Assembly (NCBI RefSeq): GCF_014698965.1 | Contig: NZ_JACXAE010000064.1 | Span: 1-64,000, forward strand | DNA length: 64,000 bases | From: Iningainema tapete BLCC-T55 | GTDB taxonomy: Bacteria > Cyanobacteriota > Cyanobacteriia > Cyanobacteriales > Nostocaceae | Direction: 5' to 3' | Shown here: one piece after another, positions 50,595-59,689 of the stretch | How positions within the stretch are numbered: the stretch's first letter is position 1 | Layout: every line of letters starts with the position of its first letter | Program-made: the position numbers and the translations under genes | Notes under the pieces: generated by a model | The model's database searches: none | What the model saw: only the letters and a program-made list of their open reading frames with translations | What the model was told of the DNA's origin: nothing

Positions 50595-51479
50595 CTAACT
50601 TTCTTCACCCCAAGTTTTTAACTGTAGATAAACTAGCACTAACGTCACAGCTAAAAGTACTGTTGCCGCTGCTGCCGCATAGCCAAAATCAAATTGATTA
50701 AAAGCTTCTTGGTAAATATAGTAAACCAGCAAATTAGTAGAATTTATTGGTCCACCACCAGTAATAACATAAACTTGCTCAAAACTGCGCAACGTGAAAA
50801 TGACAGTAGTAACTGTTGCGAATATTAAAGTAGGTCGTAATCCTGGCAAAGTAACATGCCAAAATTGTTGCCAAGCATTAGCACCATCAAGTTCTGCTGC
50901 TTCATAACGACTTTCGGGAATAGCTTGCAACCCTGCAAGGAACACCACCATATTGAAACCAAGTTGTTTCCAAACACTTAATATAATTAGTACGGGCATT
51001 GCCCAAAATGTCTCTCCTAGCCAAGGAATTGGTTGAATACCAATCGTATTTAACAGAGAATTAATTGGTCCTTGTGTTTGAAATAGCCAGCGAAATCCTA
51101 ACCCAGCAGCGACAAGGGAAGTAATTGAGGGCAGAAAATAAGCGGTTCGCAGCACTCCGCGTAAAGCAAAAGTGCGGTTTAATAGTACGGCAAGTCCTAA
51201 AGGAATCACTAGACTAGGAATAACTGTAGCCACAGTAAAGTATACTGTATTACCTATAACTTGCCAGAAATCTGAATTAAGTAGCAAGCGCGAGTAATTT
51301 CTCAGAAATACCCAGTAAATACCTTTTGTCGTGAAACTACCAGCAGTAAAGCTGAGATAAAACAAATAGGCGATCGGCCAAATTAAAAATATACCGAGTA
51401 AAATTAATGCTGGAGCAAGAAAAATCCAGGCAGCCACTGTATCATCATCCAGCCACGACTTATTATATATTCTTGGCAT
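50595..51479 (-). CDS. Sugar ABC transporter permease (MalF/UgpA type)
   Basis: 294 aa with six membrane helices. The inner-membrane-permease EAA loop is YEAAELDGANAWQQFWHVTLPGLRP (first 20 residues YEAAELDGANAWQQFWHVTL), which docks the ATPase. N-terminal AAWIFLAPALILLGIFLIWP and the LRTAYFLPSITSLVAAG block are typical of carbohydrate-uptake permeases. The substrate-binding protein, second permease and ATPase are not adjacent, so the substrate is open; glycerol-3-phosphate or an oligosaccharide are both possible. Divergent from purN with 24 bases between the start codons. Confidence 0.92.
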   Translation of the reverse strand: MPRIYNKSWLDDDTVAAWIFLAPALILLGIFLIWPIAYLFYLSFTAGSFTTKGIYWVFLRNYSRLLLNSDFWQVIGNTVYFTVATVIPSLVIPLGLAVLLNRTFALRGVLRTAYFLPSITSLVAAGLGFRWLFQTQGPINSLLNTIGIQPIPWLGETFWAMPVLIILSVWKQLGFNMVVFLAGLQAIPESRYEAAELDGANAWQQFWHVTLPGLRPTLIFATVTTVIFTLRSFEQVYVITGGGPINSTNLLVYYIYQEAFNQFDFGYAAAAATVLLAVTLVLVYLQLKTWGEES

Positions 51480-51503
51480 CTACCATTATCCTTTAGTACT
51501 TTT

Positions 51504-52151
51504 ATGACTCCTCGCCTTGATTCTACCGTTTGCTTAGTTTCTCCCAGCATTGATCCCACTTTTTGTCCTGGTACTCCTTTAAAATTAGGAATCATGGCTT
51601 CTGGCAATGGTAGCAATTTTGAGGCAATTGCCCAAGCAATCAAAGATGAAAAACTTAACGCTCAAATTCAAGTTTTAGTATATAACAATCCAGAGGTTTA
51701 CGCTCCAGTACGCGCTGCTAACTGGGGGATTCCATCTGTTTTGTTAAACCACCGTGACTATAATAGCCGCGAAGATTTGGATCGGCAAATTGTAAAAACT
51801 TTACAACAGTATGATGTGGAATTGGTAGTGATGGCTGGTTGGATGCGACTAGTGTCATCAGTTTTAATCGATGCTTTTCCCAACAAAATTATTAATCTCC
51901 ACCCTAGTTTGTTACCTAGTTTTAAAGGTTCCCGTGCCGTGGAACAAGCTTTGTTAACTGGTGTTAAAATCACTGGTTGTACAGTGCATTTAGTTTGTTT
52001 AGAAATGGATAGTGGTCAAATCTTGATGCAAGCTGCAGTGCCAGTGTTAGCTAATGATACACCAGAAACTCTCCATGCCAGAATTCAAGTTCAAGAACAC
52101 AAAATTTTACCACAGGCGATCGCTCTTTTTGCCGAAAGCTTTAATTCTTAA
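51504..52151 (+). CDS. purN: Phosphoribosylglycinamide formyltransferase
   Basis: 215 aa. Family landmarks: LGIMASGNGSNFEAIAQAI (ribonucleotide-binding loop), VVMAGWMRLVS, and the catalytic INLHPSLLPSFKGSRAVEQA, followed by GCTVHLVCLEMDSGQILMQA with the conserved Asp. It transfers a formyl group from 10-formyl-THF to GAR, the third step of purine synthesis. An N-terminal extension of about 27 residues precedes the usual start. Its stop overlaps the convergent CPBP gene by 11 bases. Confidence 0.95.
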   Translation: MTPRLDSTVCLVSPSIDPTFCPGTPLKLGIMASGNGSNFEAIAQAIKDEKLNAQIQVLVYNNPEVYAPVRAANWGIPSVLLNHRDYNSREDLDRQIVKTLQQYDVELVVMAGWMRLVSSVLIDAFPNKIINLHPSLLPSFKGSRAVEQALLTGVKITGCTVHLVCLEMDSGQILMQAAVPVLANDTPETLHARIQVQEHKILPQAIALFAESFNS

Positions 52152-52734
52152 TAGCTGAGGATTGCCCAACTTTCCACATATAGCTGGAAATCAAATTTGT
52201 CAAAATATGAGCAACTATTGGGACTAACAAGTTGTTGCTCAAGATAGCGCTATAACCTAGAACTATGCCAACAATAGTTGCCCACACTACATAAGCCCAT
52301 TGTTGAGCACCACTCAAGTGCAATACACCAAAGCAAATGCTAGAGATGATCACAGCGAAGTGATCGTATCCCAAGGCTGGGAGCATGACACCTCTAAATA
52401 ACAACTCTTCACTTAATCCAGGTAGTAGCCCTAACCAGATTAAGTCTGGTAGGATCAAAGGCTTCAGCACCATTTCTAGGTAATAATTGGCATTTCTACG
52501 GTAATGAGGGAAAAGTTGATAAGCCAAGCCGCTCATGCCAGTGATTGTTAACCCTAAGCCGATTCCAATCAAAAAATCTCTTTCATCCCAATGCCAAGAC
52601 ATGAGGGCAAAATTGCCAACTCGTAACCAAAGTTTAGCGACTAACCACAAAATAATTGCAGTTATTCCCATCGCTACCAGTACTTGGGTGCGTGATAGGT
52701 ATGGAATTTCTGGTTGGTTTTGCTGTTGCGTCAC
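52141..52734 (-). CDS. CPBP family intramembrane glutamic protease
   Basis: 197 aa with about six membrane helices. The catalytic motifs are LLPGLSEELLFRGVMLPALG (EExxxR), FGVLHLSGAQQWAYVVWATI (FxxxH) and VPIVAHILTNLISS (HxxxN-like). CPBP/Abi proteins are Rce1-type proteases or immunity proteins in the membrane. No peptide substrate gene is adjacent. Confidence 0.9.
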   Translation of the reverse strand: MTQQQNQPEIPYLSRTQVLVAMGITAIILWLVAKLWLRVGNFALMSWHWDERDFLIGIGLGLTITGMSGLAYQLFPHYRRNANYYLEMVLKPLILPDLIWLGLLPGLSEELLFRGVMLPALGYDHFAVIISSICFGVLHLSGAQQWAYVVWATIVGIVLGYSAILSNNLLVPIVAHILTNLISSYMWKVGQSSAIKN

Positions 52735-52767
52735 GGGATTTTAGGAGAAAGGGGTTAAAGGGGAGGG

Positions 52768-52797
52768 TGTAGAGACGTTCCGCCGGAACGTCTGTAC
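52768..52797. repeat. TGTAGAGACG palindrome
   Basis: TGTAGAGACGTTCC and GGAACGTCTGTAC, between the CPBP and DUF3326 genes, three bases beyond the DUF3326 stop on its 3' side. Confidence 0.75.
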
Positions 52798-52799
52798 GG

Positions 52800-53864
52800 C
52801 TAGTAATTAATTATTAAGGATTGTAAAGGTGAAATTTGGGGGCTAAGAGCGGATGGGTTAATGCCTGCTTTATGAGCCACCAATACACCCAGTGCTTCTA
52901 GGTAAGAGTTCACCTGTATTGATTTTATCCCTAAAGGTTGGGGAGGAACTTGTATTTGAGTTTGATTTTCTTGTACAGTGATGATCTGGCATTTTTTATG
53001 ACTTAAACTTAGCACAGCGCTACTACCACAAGCTGAGTAAGGAACGATCGCCGCATCAACTTGATTCGCCCAAATATCAAACGGTTGTGGCAATTCATGG
53101 TGTCCGATCATAAATTGGGGTGCGCGGCTCAAACCGACAAGTACACATGGTAAAAAAGTATAGCCTAATTCTTCGGCTGCTGCACGTGGAGATAAATCTG
53201 GAGCGCAAGGCATGGGAGAAATAGCAGGTGAATGGGCGCATGGTATTTGAAAAGTTCTTACTACCAAATGGCTAATTACAGCTTCTGCCCCACCAATCGG
53301 ATCGACTCCTTTACCTTGACGGTAGTTTTGTTCAGCCAACAAATCAACATTATCAGGGAAACGAGCCACAACTGCGATCACTTCTGCCCTTGCACTTTTA
53401 ATCAATACCTCTGCCGCCCGTAATAAACTATCTGGATTGCCAATTGTTCCCCAACTTGTTCCTGTTTCTGTTGTACGTAATTCTACATTTAAATCCGTAT
53501 CTGTTACGACATAATCAGTTAGAGATAATCCCAAAGTCGCTTTCGCGGCATCTGCTGCTTGTAGGTGTCGCAGGCGCAACTCTGGTTCAATTCCTTTGTC
53601 TAATAGTAAACCGATCCGATTTTGATGTACTGGACGCAAACCCCAACTTCCGGAGGCAAATTGGTTTAATCCGTAACCTTCAACATAAAAAGTATTGGGC
53701 AGATTCCAGTATAAACTAGCACCATTAAGCACATTAGGATGAGTAATCAGGCGATCGCAAACCTGTGCCATAGCCTTAGCCACTGGTATTGCATCTCCGG
53801 CATAACCCCCAATCGCCGCCCCAATACCAGTAGGAACAATTAAAATAGCAGTATATGGACGCAC
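52800..53864 (-). CDS. DUF3326 family protein
   Basis: 354 aa. Matches the conserved DUF3326 family of cyanobacteria and chloroplasts: PTGIGAAIGGYAGDAIPVAK, NLPNTFYVEGYGLNQFASG, NRIGLLLDKGIEPELRLRHL and GVDPIGGAEAVISHL. No signal peptide, no membrane helices, no nucleotide-binding loop beyond the Gly-rich N-terminus. Function unknown. The gene ends in a palindromic repeat. Confidence 0.88.
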   Translation of the reverse strand: MRPYTAILIVPTGIGAAIGGYAGDAIPVAKAMAQVCDRLITHPNVLNGASLYWNLPNTFYVEGYGLNQFASGSWGLRPVHQNRIGLLLDKGIEPELRLRHLQAADAAKATLGLSLTDYVVTDTDLNVELRTTETGTSWGTIGNPDSLLRAAEVLIKSARAEVIAVVARFPDNVDLLAEQNYRQGKGVDPIGGAEAVISHLVVRTFQIPCAHSPAISPMPCAPDLSPRAAAEELGYTFLPCVLVGLSRAPQFMIGHHELPQPFDIWANQVDAAIVPYSACGSSAVLSLSHKKCQIITVQENQTQIQVPPQPLGIKSIQVNSYLEALGVLVAHKAGINPSALSPQISPLQSLIINY

Positions 53865-53951
53865 GTTCTAATTTGAAAAAAAGTAACTCGTTAAAGTTGC
53901 TAATGGTTAATTGCTAATGGCAACAAACAATTAGCTATTAGCAATTAGCAA

Positions 53952-54128
53952 TTAGCTATCAGCCGTGACAACGGCTTCCACAGTACACGTTTGCTTTTCT
54001 ACATCCACAGAGGTAATTGCCCAACGTAGAGGTTCTCCCCATTTCGTCAACTCAGATGTAATAGCTTGTTGCAATTCCTTCTGAGTTTCCTGCAAATCAA
54101 CCTCCGCAGTAATAAAATGAGTAGTCAT
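53952..54128 (-). CDS. Small conserved cyanobacterial protein
   Basis: 58 aa from the ATG at 54128, which has AAAGGA three bases upstream; a longer frame to 54221 runs through the palindrome at 54152 and was rejected. Sequence MTTHFITAEVDLQETQKELQ followed by QAITSELTKWGEPLRWAITS: a strand, an amphipathic helix and a closing strand. Function unknown. It follows the ferredoxin gene by about 45 bases on the same strand and may share its transcript despite the hairpin between. Confidence 0.7.
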   Translation of the reverse strand: MTTHFITAEVDLQETQKELQQAITSELTKWGEPLRWAITSVDVEKQTCTVEAVVTADS

Positions 54129-54151
54129 TCCTTTATTTTCTTTCTTGTTTT

Positions 54152-54171
54152 CCTGGGGTTTAAACCCCAGG
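54152..54171 (-). terminator. Perfect 20-bp palindrome at the ferredoxin 3' end
   Basis: CCTGGGGTTTAAACCCCAGG is its own reverse complement and touches the ferredoxin stop codon. The half TTTAAACCCCAGGCTA also occurs at about 13967 before sfsA, so it is a dispersed repeat that may also act as a terminator. Confidence 0.6.
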
Positions 54172-54486
54172 CTACTTCCCAAACTGTAACTGATAAACAG
54201 TATCTTCCTTTTCCGTCTCAACTTTCAAATCAGATCGGGGATAAGCAACACAAAGCAAAACATAACCTTGTGTTTGTAAATCTGGACTAACACCCATCCC
54301 ATCACTTTGATCCACAGAACCAGAAATAATTTGACCAGCGCAAGTAGTGCAAACACCTGCATGACAAGAGCTAGGCAACTCCAAACCAGCCGCATCAGCT
54401 ACTGACAAGATAGTTTCATTTTCCGGGACTTGTAAAGAGTGAGTTTTACCTTGGTGGATAATTTCCACAGTGTATATTTTAGACAT
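54172..54486 (-). CDS. Plant-type 2Fe-2S ferredoxin
   Basis: 104 aa from the ATG at 54486 (MSKIYTVEIIHQGKTHSLQV); the upstream frame adds nine unlikely residues. The cluster cysteines are seen in ELPSSCHAGVCTTCAGQII and, about 30 residues later, GYVLLCVAYPRSDL, the C-x4-C-x2-C...C pattern of photosynthetic-type ferredoxins. It carries single electrons to FNR, nitrite reductase and similar enzymes. The sequence lacks the very acidic surface of PetF, so it may be a minor isoform. Cytoplasmic/stromal-equivalent location. Confidence 0.95.
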   Translation of the reverse strand: MSKIYTVEIIHQGKTHSLQVPENETILSVADAAGLELPSSCHAGVCTTCAGQIISGSVDQSDGMGVSPDLQTQGYVLLCVAYPRSDLKVETEKEDTVYQLQFGK

Positions 54487-54725
54487 ATACAAAAAACTTG
54501 CTTCAATGGTCAAGTTGTTTATTTTACCCTAGAAAAGGCAAACAACTCTTTTAAAAAAAGCAAATAAAAGATTTGCTTAATATAGCTTAACCAGCCTGGG
54601 CGCGATACATTGATAATTATAGGTCCTAGCTCGATAAAAAACTTAACGAAGGCAGACAGCAGAGGGAAAATAACAGCATAGTAGCATAGCTGCCTCCTGC
54701 CTTTTACTGAAAATCGGAGAAGATA

Positions 54726-57413
54726 ATGCTCGAATCATACCGCCAACACGTTGCACAAAGAGCCGCACTACAAATTCCTCCCTTACCGTTAGATGCAAAC
54801 CAAACATCACAACTGTGTGAATTACTAAAAAATCCGCCAGCAGGTGAAGAACAGACATTACTAGAATTATTGCGCGATCGCGTCTCTCCTGGAGTAGATC
54901 CAGCCGCATACGTCAAAGCAGGATTTCTCACCGCCATCGCCAAAGAAGAAATCACCAGTCCCTTAATTTCACCCATAGAAGCAGTGCAAATGCTGGGTAC
55001 AATGGTGGGTGGCTACAACGTCGAATCCTTAATCGAACTGCTGCAATTTCCCACCGTATCCGTCTCAACATCTTCTGAAACACCATTGGTAATGGGCGCA
55101 CAAGGAAAAGAACCCATAGCAGCATACGCCGCCGCCGCCTTGAGCAAAAACCTGCTGGTGTACGACGCCTTCCACGATGTCTTAGAATTATCCAAAACCA
55201 ACCCCTTCGCCAAACGAGTAATCGACTCTTGGGCAGACGCCGAGTGGTTCACCATCCGTCCACAAGTACCAGAATACATCAACGTCACTGTCTTCAAAGT
55301 ACCAGGTGAGACGAATACCGACGACTTATCCCCAGCAGTTCACGCTACTACACGCCCCGACATTCCCTTACATGCCTTAGCAATGTTAGAATCGCGGATG
55401 CCTGGGGCGTTGGAAACCATTGCCGAGTTAAAGAAAAAAGGGTATCCCGTTGCTTACGTAGGGGATGTAGTCGGTACTGGTTCTTCCCGTAAATCTGCGA
55501 TTAACTCTGTATTGTGGCACACAGGACATGATATTCCCTATGTTCCCAACAAGCGAGCAGGTGGATATATTTTAGGTGGAACAATTGCCCCCATCTTTTT
55601 CAACACTGCTGAAGACGCTGGTGCTTTACCCATTCAATGTGATGTCAGCAAGATGGAAACTGGCATGGTAATTACCATCTACCCCTACAGAGGCGAAATC
55701 ACCAACGAAGCAGGCGAAGTTATTTCCACCTTCACCTTAAAACCAGATACAATTCTCGATGAAGTGCGTGCAGGTGGACGTATTCCCCTGCTGATTGGAC
55801 GTACCCTCACCGATAAAACAAGGCTTGCACTTGGTTTAGAACTCAGCACTTTATTTACTCGCCCTACCCCCCCTTCAGTCTCCCCCGAAATCGGGGGGGA
55901 TACAGGGGGGGTTAGTTACACTCTGGCACAGAAAATAGTAGGAAAAGCTTGCGGATTACCTGGTGTACGCCCAGGTACATCTTGCGAACCAAACATGACA
56001 ACAGTTGGTTCTCAGGATACCACAGGACCCATGACCCGCGATGAGTTGAAAGAACTTGCTTGTCTGGGCTTCTCTGCTGACTTGGTGATGCAGAGTTTTT
56101 GTCACACTGCTGCTTATCCCAAACCAGTAGATATCAAAACTCACAAAGAACTACCAGACTTCTTTGCTTCTCGCGGTGGTGTTGCTCTACGTCCGGGAGA
56201 TGGTATCATCCACTCTTGGTTGAACCGGATGCTGCTACCAGACACTGTGGGAACTGGTGGAGATTCTCATACTCGCTTCCCCTTAGGAATCTCTTTCCCC
56301 GCAGGTTCCGGGTTAGTGGCGTTTGCTGCGGCGTTGGGTGTGATGCCTTTGGATATGCCAGAGTCGGTGTTGGTAAGATTTAAAGGGCAATTGCAACCTG
56401 GTATTACCCTGCGAGATATTGTTAATGCCATACCTTACGTAGCAATTCAAAAAGGTTTGCTGACGGTAGAGAAGCAGAACAAGAAAAATGTCTTTGCTGG
56501 GCGGATTATGGAGATCGAAGGCTTGCCAGATTTAAAAGTTGAGCAAGCTTTTGAACTTACTGATGCTACTGCCGAACGTTCCTGTGCGGGTTGTACTATT
56601 AAGCTCAGTATTGAGACGGTATCAGAGTATCTGCGCTCTAACGTGGCGCTGTTGAAAAACATGGTAGCTCGGGGTTATCAAGATGCCCGTACTATTATGC
56701 GCCGCGTTGCCAAGATGGAAGAGTGGTTAGCAAATCCCGTCTTGTTGGAAGCTGATGCGGATGCGGAGTATGCCGAAATCATTGAAATTGATTTGAATGA
56801 AATCACTGAACCAATTGTGGCTGCTCCCAATGACCCTGATAATATTAAATTATTATCGGAAGTTGCTAACGATGCAGTACAGGAAGTATTTGTTGGTTCT
56901 TGTATGACGAATATTGGGCATTACCGTGCTACTGCGAAGGTGTTAGAAGGTGCGGGTGCAGTACATACTCGTCTATGGATTTGCCCACCTACGCGCATGG
57001 ATGAACAACAGCTCAAACAAGAAGGTGTGTATGGCATTTTTGGTGCTGCTGGTGCTAGAACAGAAATGCCTGGTTGCAGTTTGTGTATGGGTAATCAAGC
57101 GCGAGTTGAAGATGGTACAACAGTGTTTTCGACTTCTACCCGTAACTTCAATAATCGCATGGGTAAAGATGCGCGAGTTTACCTTGGTTCTGCGGAATTA
57201 GCAGCAGTTTGTGCGCTGTTAGGACGTATTCCCACTGTGCAGGAATATCTGGATATTGTGGCGAATAAGATTCATCCTTTTGCTGATGATTTGTATCGGT
57301 ATTTGAACTTCGATCAAATCTCTGGTTTTGAGGATGAGGGACGTGTGATTCCGTTGGAACAAATGCCCAAGATTGAAGATATTTTGGGTATACCTACTGG
57401 GGCAGGTAAGTAA
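54726..57413 (+). CDS. acnB: Aconitate hydratase B (bifunctional aconitase / 2-methylisocitrate dehydratase)
   Basis: 895 aa. AcnB plan: N-terminal HEAT-like domain (1-160), swivel domain with [20 protein letters not shown] and [20 protein letters not shown], then domains carrying [39 protein letters not shown] and the cluster cysteines C in [10 protein letters not shown]-like, [13 protein letters not shown] and [10 protein letters not shown]. It interconverts citrate and isocitrate in the cytoplasm. A palindromic element is inserted in frame in the linker after SSLFTRP-like residues at about 380-400 ([16 protein letters not shown]), before [13 protein letters not shown] terminator-like hairpin follows. 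Confidence 0.95.
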   Translation: MLESYRQHVAQRAALQIPPLPLDANQTSQLCELLKNPPAGEEQTLLELLRDRVSPGVDPAAYVKAGFLTAIAKEEITSPLISPIEAVQMLGTMVGGYNVESLIELLQFPTVSVSTSSETPLVMGAQGKEPIAAYAAAALSKNLLVYDAFHDVLELSKTNPFAKRVIDSWADAEWFTIRPQVPEYINVTVFKVPGETNTDDLSPAVHATTRPDIPLHALAMLESRMPGALETIAELKKKGYPVAYVGDVVGTGSSRKSAINSVLWHTGHDIPYVPNKRAGGYILGGTIAPIFFNTAEDAGALPIQCDVSKMETGMVITIYPYRGEITNEAGEVISTFTLKPDTILDEVRAGGRIPLLIGRTLTDKTRLALGLELSTLFTRPTPPSVSPEIGGDTGGVSYTLAQKIVGKACGLPGVRPGTSCEPNMTTVGSQDTTGPMTRDELKELACLGFSADLVMQSFCHTAAYPKPVDIKTHKELPDFFASRGGVALRPGDGIIHSWLNRMLLPDTVGTGGDSHTRFPLGISFPAGSGLVAFAAALGVMPLDMPESVLVRFKGQLQPGITLRDIVNAIPYVAIQKGLLTVEKQNKKNVFAGRIMEIEGLPDLKVEQAFELTDATAERSCAGCTIKLSIETVSEYLRSNVALLKNMVARGYQDARTIMRRVAKMEEWLANPVLLEADADAEYAEIIEIDLNEITEPIVAAPNDPDNIKLLSEVANDAVQEVFVGSCMTNIGHYRATAKVLEGAGAVHTRLWICPPTRMDEQQLKQEGVYGIFGAAGARTEMPGCSLCMGNQARVEDGTTVFSTSTRNFNNRMGKDARVYLGSAELAAVCALLGRIPTVQEYLDIVANKIHPFADDLYRYLNFDQISGFEDEGRVIPLEQMPKIEDILGIPTGAGK
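55867..55912. repeat. In-frame palindromic insertion in acnB
   Basis: CCCCCC and TCCCCC on the left face GGGGGGG and CAGGGGGG on the right around GAAATC. It is GC-rich within moderate GC sequence and encodes Pro/Ser/Gly residues in an interdomain linker. Confidence 0.8.
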
Positions 57414-57445
57414 ATAATTGTTCGTATATGTGCCCGTTCGCCCAC

Positions 57446-57500
57446 AGCCCACACCCTAGAAGGGTGGGGCTATAAGAACAAAGCCCGCCTGCGCGGGCTT
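57446..57500 (+). terminator. Tandem hairpins after acnB
   Basis: First stem CCCACACCCT with AGGGTGGGG; second stem AAGCCCGC with GCGGGCTT (57481-57500). They start about 30 bases after the acnB stop. The second lacks a T run, so termination is plausible but not certain. Confidence 0.5.
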
Positions 57501-57575
57501 CAATCTAGTAATAAAGTAGGGTGGGCAATGCCCACCTTCACCTCAGCAACTATGAACACAAGAATGGGAGAAAAT

Positions 57576-57890
57576 ATGTCTGAGCCAGTTCAAGAAAGCA
57601 ATTCCCCCCAAGAATCTCTCGCCTGGATAGTTCTTGAAATTGATAAAATTCCCAAACAATACTGGTCGAACTTACTTCAGATCATTCGTGTGTATCGTGA
57701 AAGCGTGACAATGAATACTAAGCCAGTAGATGCTTGGTCAAAAGCTATGGATGAACTGAAGAATCCCGATCCAGTAGTAAAAGCGGCGCGACAGAAAGCT
57801 TTGAGCGAACTGCTCAACAAATGGGAACAAGAGGGAGACGAACAAGAGCAAACAGAAACCGCCGAAATTCTTCGTAAGGCACTCTTATGA
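57576..57890 (+). CDS. Small cyanobacterial protein of unknown function
   Basis: 104 aa from the ATG at 57576, which has GGGAGA five bases upstream. A longer frame from 57528 begins inside a GTGGGCAATGCCCAC palindrome and was rejected. The sequence is helical and acidic: SLAWIVLEIDKIPKQYWSNL then LQIIRVYRESV and AARQKALSELLNKWEQEGDE. It resembles small antitoxin-like or prevent-host-death-associated proteins in length and charge, but no DNA-binding motif is clear and no toxin gene follows. Function unknown. Confidence 0.6.
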   Translation: MSEPVQESNSPQESLAWIVLEIDKIPKQYWSNLLQIIRVYRESVTMNTKPVDAWSKAMDELKNPDPVVKAARQKALSELLNKWEQEGDEQEQTETAEILRKALL

Positions 57891-57974
57891 TTATCCCATA
57901 TCTATATAAACCATTTTATGAGTAGGATAGTATTACAATGGTTTAGTAACAAAGCTTAGGAATAGAGGCATAAA

Positions 57975-58310
57975 TTGATAATTCTTTGCACTCACAATGA
58001 TGGAGGAGTGGGTAAAACAACCTTAGCTGTCCATGCTGCACGTGTCTTGATATCTCAGTTAAACAGAACCCTTTTAATAGATTGTGATGATCAAGCAGAC
58101 TTTTGGCAATTCTACACTGGTCGAACTCTAGATAAGTCGCAAGACCTAGATACTGAGGGTAATAGAACAGTTATTTTTAACAAAGACCGCAAGTCAATTA
58201 AGGGTTTGGCAAAGCCATAACAATACGATCGCGTTGTTTTAGATATTGAAAGTCCTCTGCAAAACACTGTTCAAGTAATTATTGGTAATGCTCAATATGT
58301 CAGTAAGTAG
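57975..58310 (+). pseudogene. ParA/MinD-type ATPase, interrupted and truncated
   Basis: Starts TTG with GAGG 7 bases upstream. IILCTHNDGGVGKTTLAVHA is the deviant Walker A region of ParA-like ATPases and TLLIDCDDQADFWQFYTG the switch I/Walker A' strand. A TAA at 58218-58220 interrupts the frame, which continues QYDRVVLDIESPLQNTVQVI (Walker B region) to a stop at 58308-58310. Full ParA proteins exceed 190 residues; here about 110 codons survive in two pieces. It is probably inactive. Confidence 0.8.
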
Positions 58311-58752
58311 CAAAGAAAATCAATATCAGGATTTTCAGGTTGAGCAAGCTATTGTTGAGGGTAAACGTCATGCTGCTGAAGTTGAACCAGAAGTAGAGAT
58401 TACTCTCGAATTCACTGAGGCTCAACGAAATATGATCGTGGAACTGACTTCAGCGCTTACACTATCTGTAGAAGTTTTATTGGAAACAGCAATTAGTTAT
58501 GTATATTATAGGTATAAAAGATATTAAGCAATTGGCAAAAAGCTGGAAATTTATAGGCAAGCTAATAACAAATACGAAGATACTCATCAGCAAATTACAA
58601 AGCCTAGTCACCGTAAAGCATTAACAAAAAAATTGACATTAGCCGCTGAAATATCTTATAAGCTTGAGGAATTGGGCATGGCAGAAAAAATTAATGAGTG
58701 CGTAGTGACAGGTATAGACTTGCTTTATAACCAGTTAACTAATGATAAATAG
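58297..58752 (+). pseudogene. Gene paired with the ParA relic, split by a stop codon
   Basis: The first frame (58297-58527, 76 aa) starts inside the ParA relic and reads MSVSSKENQYQDFQVEQAIV to AISYVYYRYKRY. After TAA at 58525-58527 the same frame stays open for 74 codons, KKLEIYRQANNKYEDTHQQ to LLYNQLTNDK, with no good start. The two parts probably were one protein of about 150 residues. Overlap with the ATPase gene suggests a partner protein of a partition-like pair. A functional first half cannot be excluded. Confidence 0.6.
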
Positions 58753-58857
58753 AATAAGACCAATAAAGAATGGATTACTTAGAAATTGATGCATTGGTTA
58801 ATGGAATAATATACTCCAATACCCTACTTATACCATGACATTAGCAGGTGAACACCA

Positions 58858-59100
58858 ATGGATTTTTACATACTAGTACTAAGACAAAGCGCTCTTTATT
58901 GGGTGGCTTTGTGTTTAGAGAATGGAATTGTAGGACAGGGAAACACTCCAGAAAATGCAATTAGCAAACTCAAAGATGCAATTGAGTCTTTTATGTTAGT
59001 TTATGAAAGAGAAAAGAACATTTATAGCTCTCCTATTTCTCTAGAGGAACTTCATGAATTTTTGATGTTAGAGGATAAGGAACAAAATACTGAAATATAG
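58858..59100 (+). CDS. hicB: HicB-like antitoxin
   Basis: 80 aa. YILVLRQSALYWVALCLENG matches the HicB fold (partial RNase H), and IVGQGNTPENAISKLKDAIE is the family helix. HicB binds and inhibits the HicA mRNA interferase. A DNA-binding C-terminal domain is not evident. AGGTG lies upstream of the ATG. The HicA-like gene lies 142 bases downstream, separated by a 102-bp MITE. Confidence 0.72.
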   Translation: MDFYILVLRQSALYWVALCLENGIVGQGNTPENAISKLKDAIESFMLVYEREKNIYSSPISLEELHEFLMLEDKEQNTEI

Positions 59101-59108
59101 GAATCCGG

Positions 59109-59210
59109 TTTGATTTTTGAACAAATCTACGTATGTGTAGGGTGGACATCGCCCACCAAAACCTAGATATGTGCGGCATAGCCCTGCCTACGTGTATTTC
59201 AAAAATCAAA
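59109..59210. mobile_element. MITE-like element between hicB and hicA
   Basis: TTTGATTTTTGAA at 59109-59121 is the exact inverse of TTCAAAAATCAAA at 59198-59210. Inside are GTAGGGTGG...CGCCCACC palindromic parts. No ORF. Fragment of the same element at 40828. Confidence 0.75.
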
Positions 59211-59242
59211 TAGTAATCTTATATATGAATTAAGGAAGATTT

Positions 59243-59416
59243 ATGCCTAAAAATATTCCTTCTCTCAAACCAAAAGAGCTAATAAAGCATTTGGACAAAG
59301 GTGATTGCTCATTTTATAGAGAGGTAAAAGGTGATCATCGGTTATATATTCGTGAAGTTGAGGAGCAACGGAGAATTGTTCCTATTTTGGGAGCAAGAAA
59401 AATGTTGCTTTTTTAG
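59243..59416 (+). pseudogene. hicA: HicA-like toxin gene, C-terminally truncated
   Basis: 57 codons: MPKNIPSLKPKELIKHLDKG then DCSFYREVKGDHRLYIREVE and IVPILGARKMLLF. The GxHR-like catalytic His of HicA is present as KGDHRLY. Normal HicA continues with a strand and a helix (GTLxxIxRQAG) after the VP segment; here a stop follows at once. A ribosome site AAGGAAG precedes the ATG. The toxin is most likely dead. Confidence 0.72.
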
Positions 59417-59440
59417 ATATTACAATGGTTGTAGACATGC

Positions 59441-59482
59441 AGATTACTGTGTGGCTTTGTGTTTAGAGAATGAAATGGTATG
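59441..59482 (+). pseudogene. Duplicated hicB fragment
   Basis: GTGTGGCTTTGTGTTTAGAG followed by AATGAAATGGTATGAC nearly repeats 58905-58940 of hicB and encodes ADYCVALCLENEMV in one frame. It lies between the hicA relic and the next antitoxin gene. Confidence 0.65.
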
Positions 59483-59689
59483 ACGATGAAAACAGACAAA
59501 TATCCATTTGCTAGGGAACTTATTACTGACACTCAAGGTAACATCCGGAAAGTTGTCATAGATTTTAATGATTATCAACGTCTTTTGGCAGCCATTGAGG
59601 ATGAAGGACTAATCCTTGCCATTAAGGAAGTACAAGACGAAACACCACTGAGCCTTAATGAAGCACTATCAGAACTTGAAAAAGAGTGA
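59480..59689 (+). CDS. RelB/Phd-type antitoxin
   Basis: 69 aa. An N-terminal strand ARELITDTQGNIRKVVIDFN followed by DYQRLLAAIEDEGLILAIKE matches Phd/YefM- or RelB-like antitoxins, with an acidic unstructured C-terminus (ALSELEKE) that would wrap the toxin. Its TGA overlaps the GTG start of the toxin (GTGA), a typical coupling. Probable autoregulator of the pair. Confidence 0.8.
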   Translation: MTMKTDKYPFARELITDTQGNIRKVVIDFNDYQRLLAAIEDEGLILAIKEVQDETPLSLNEALSELEKE

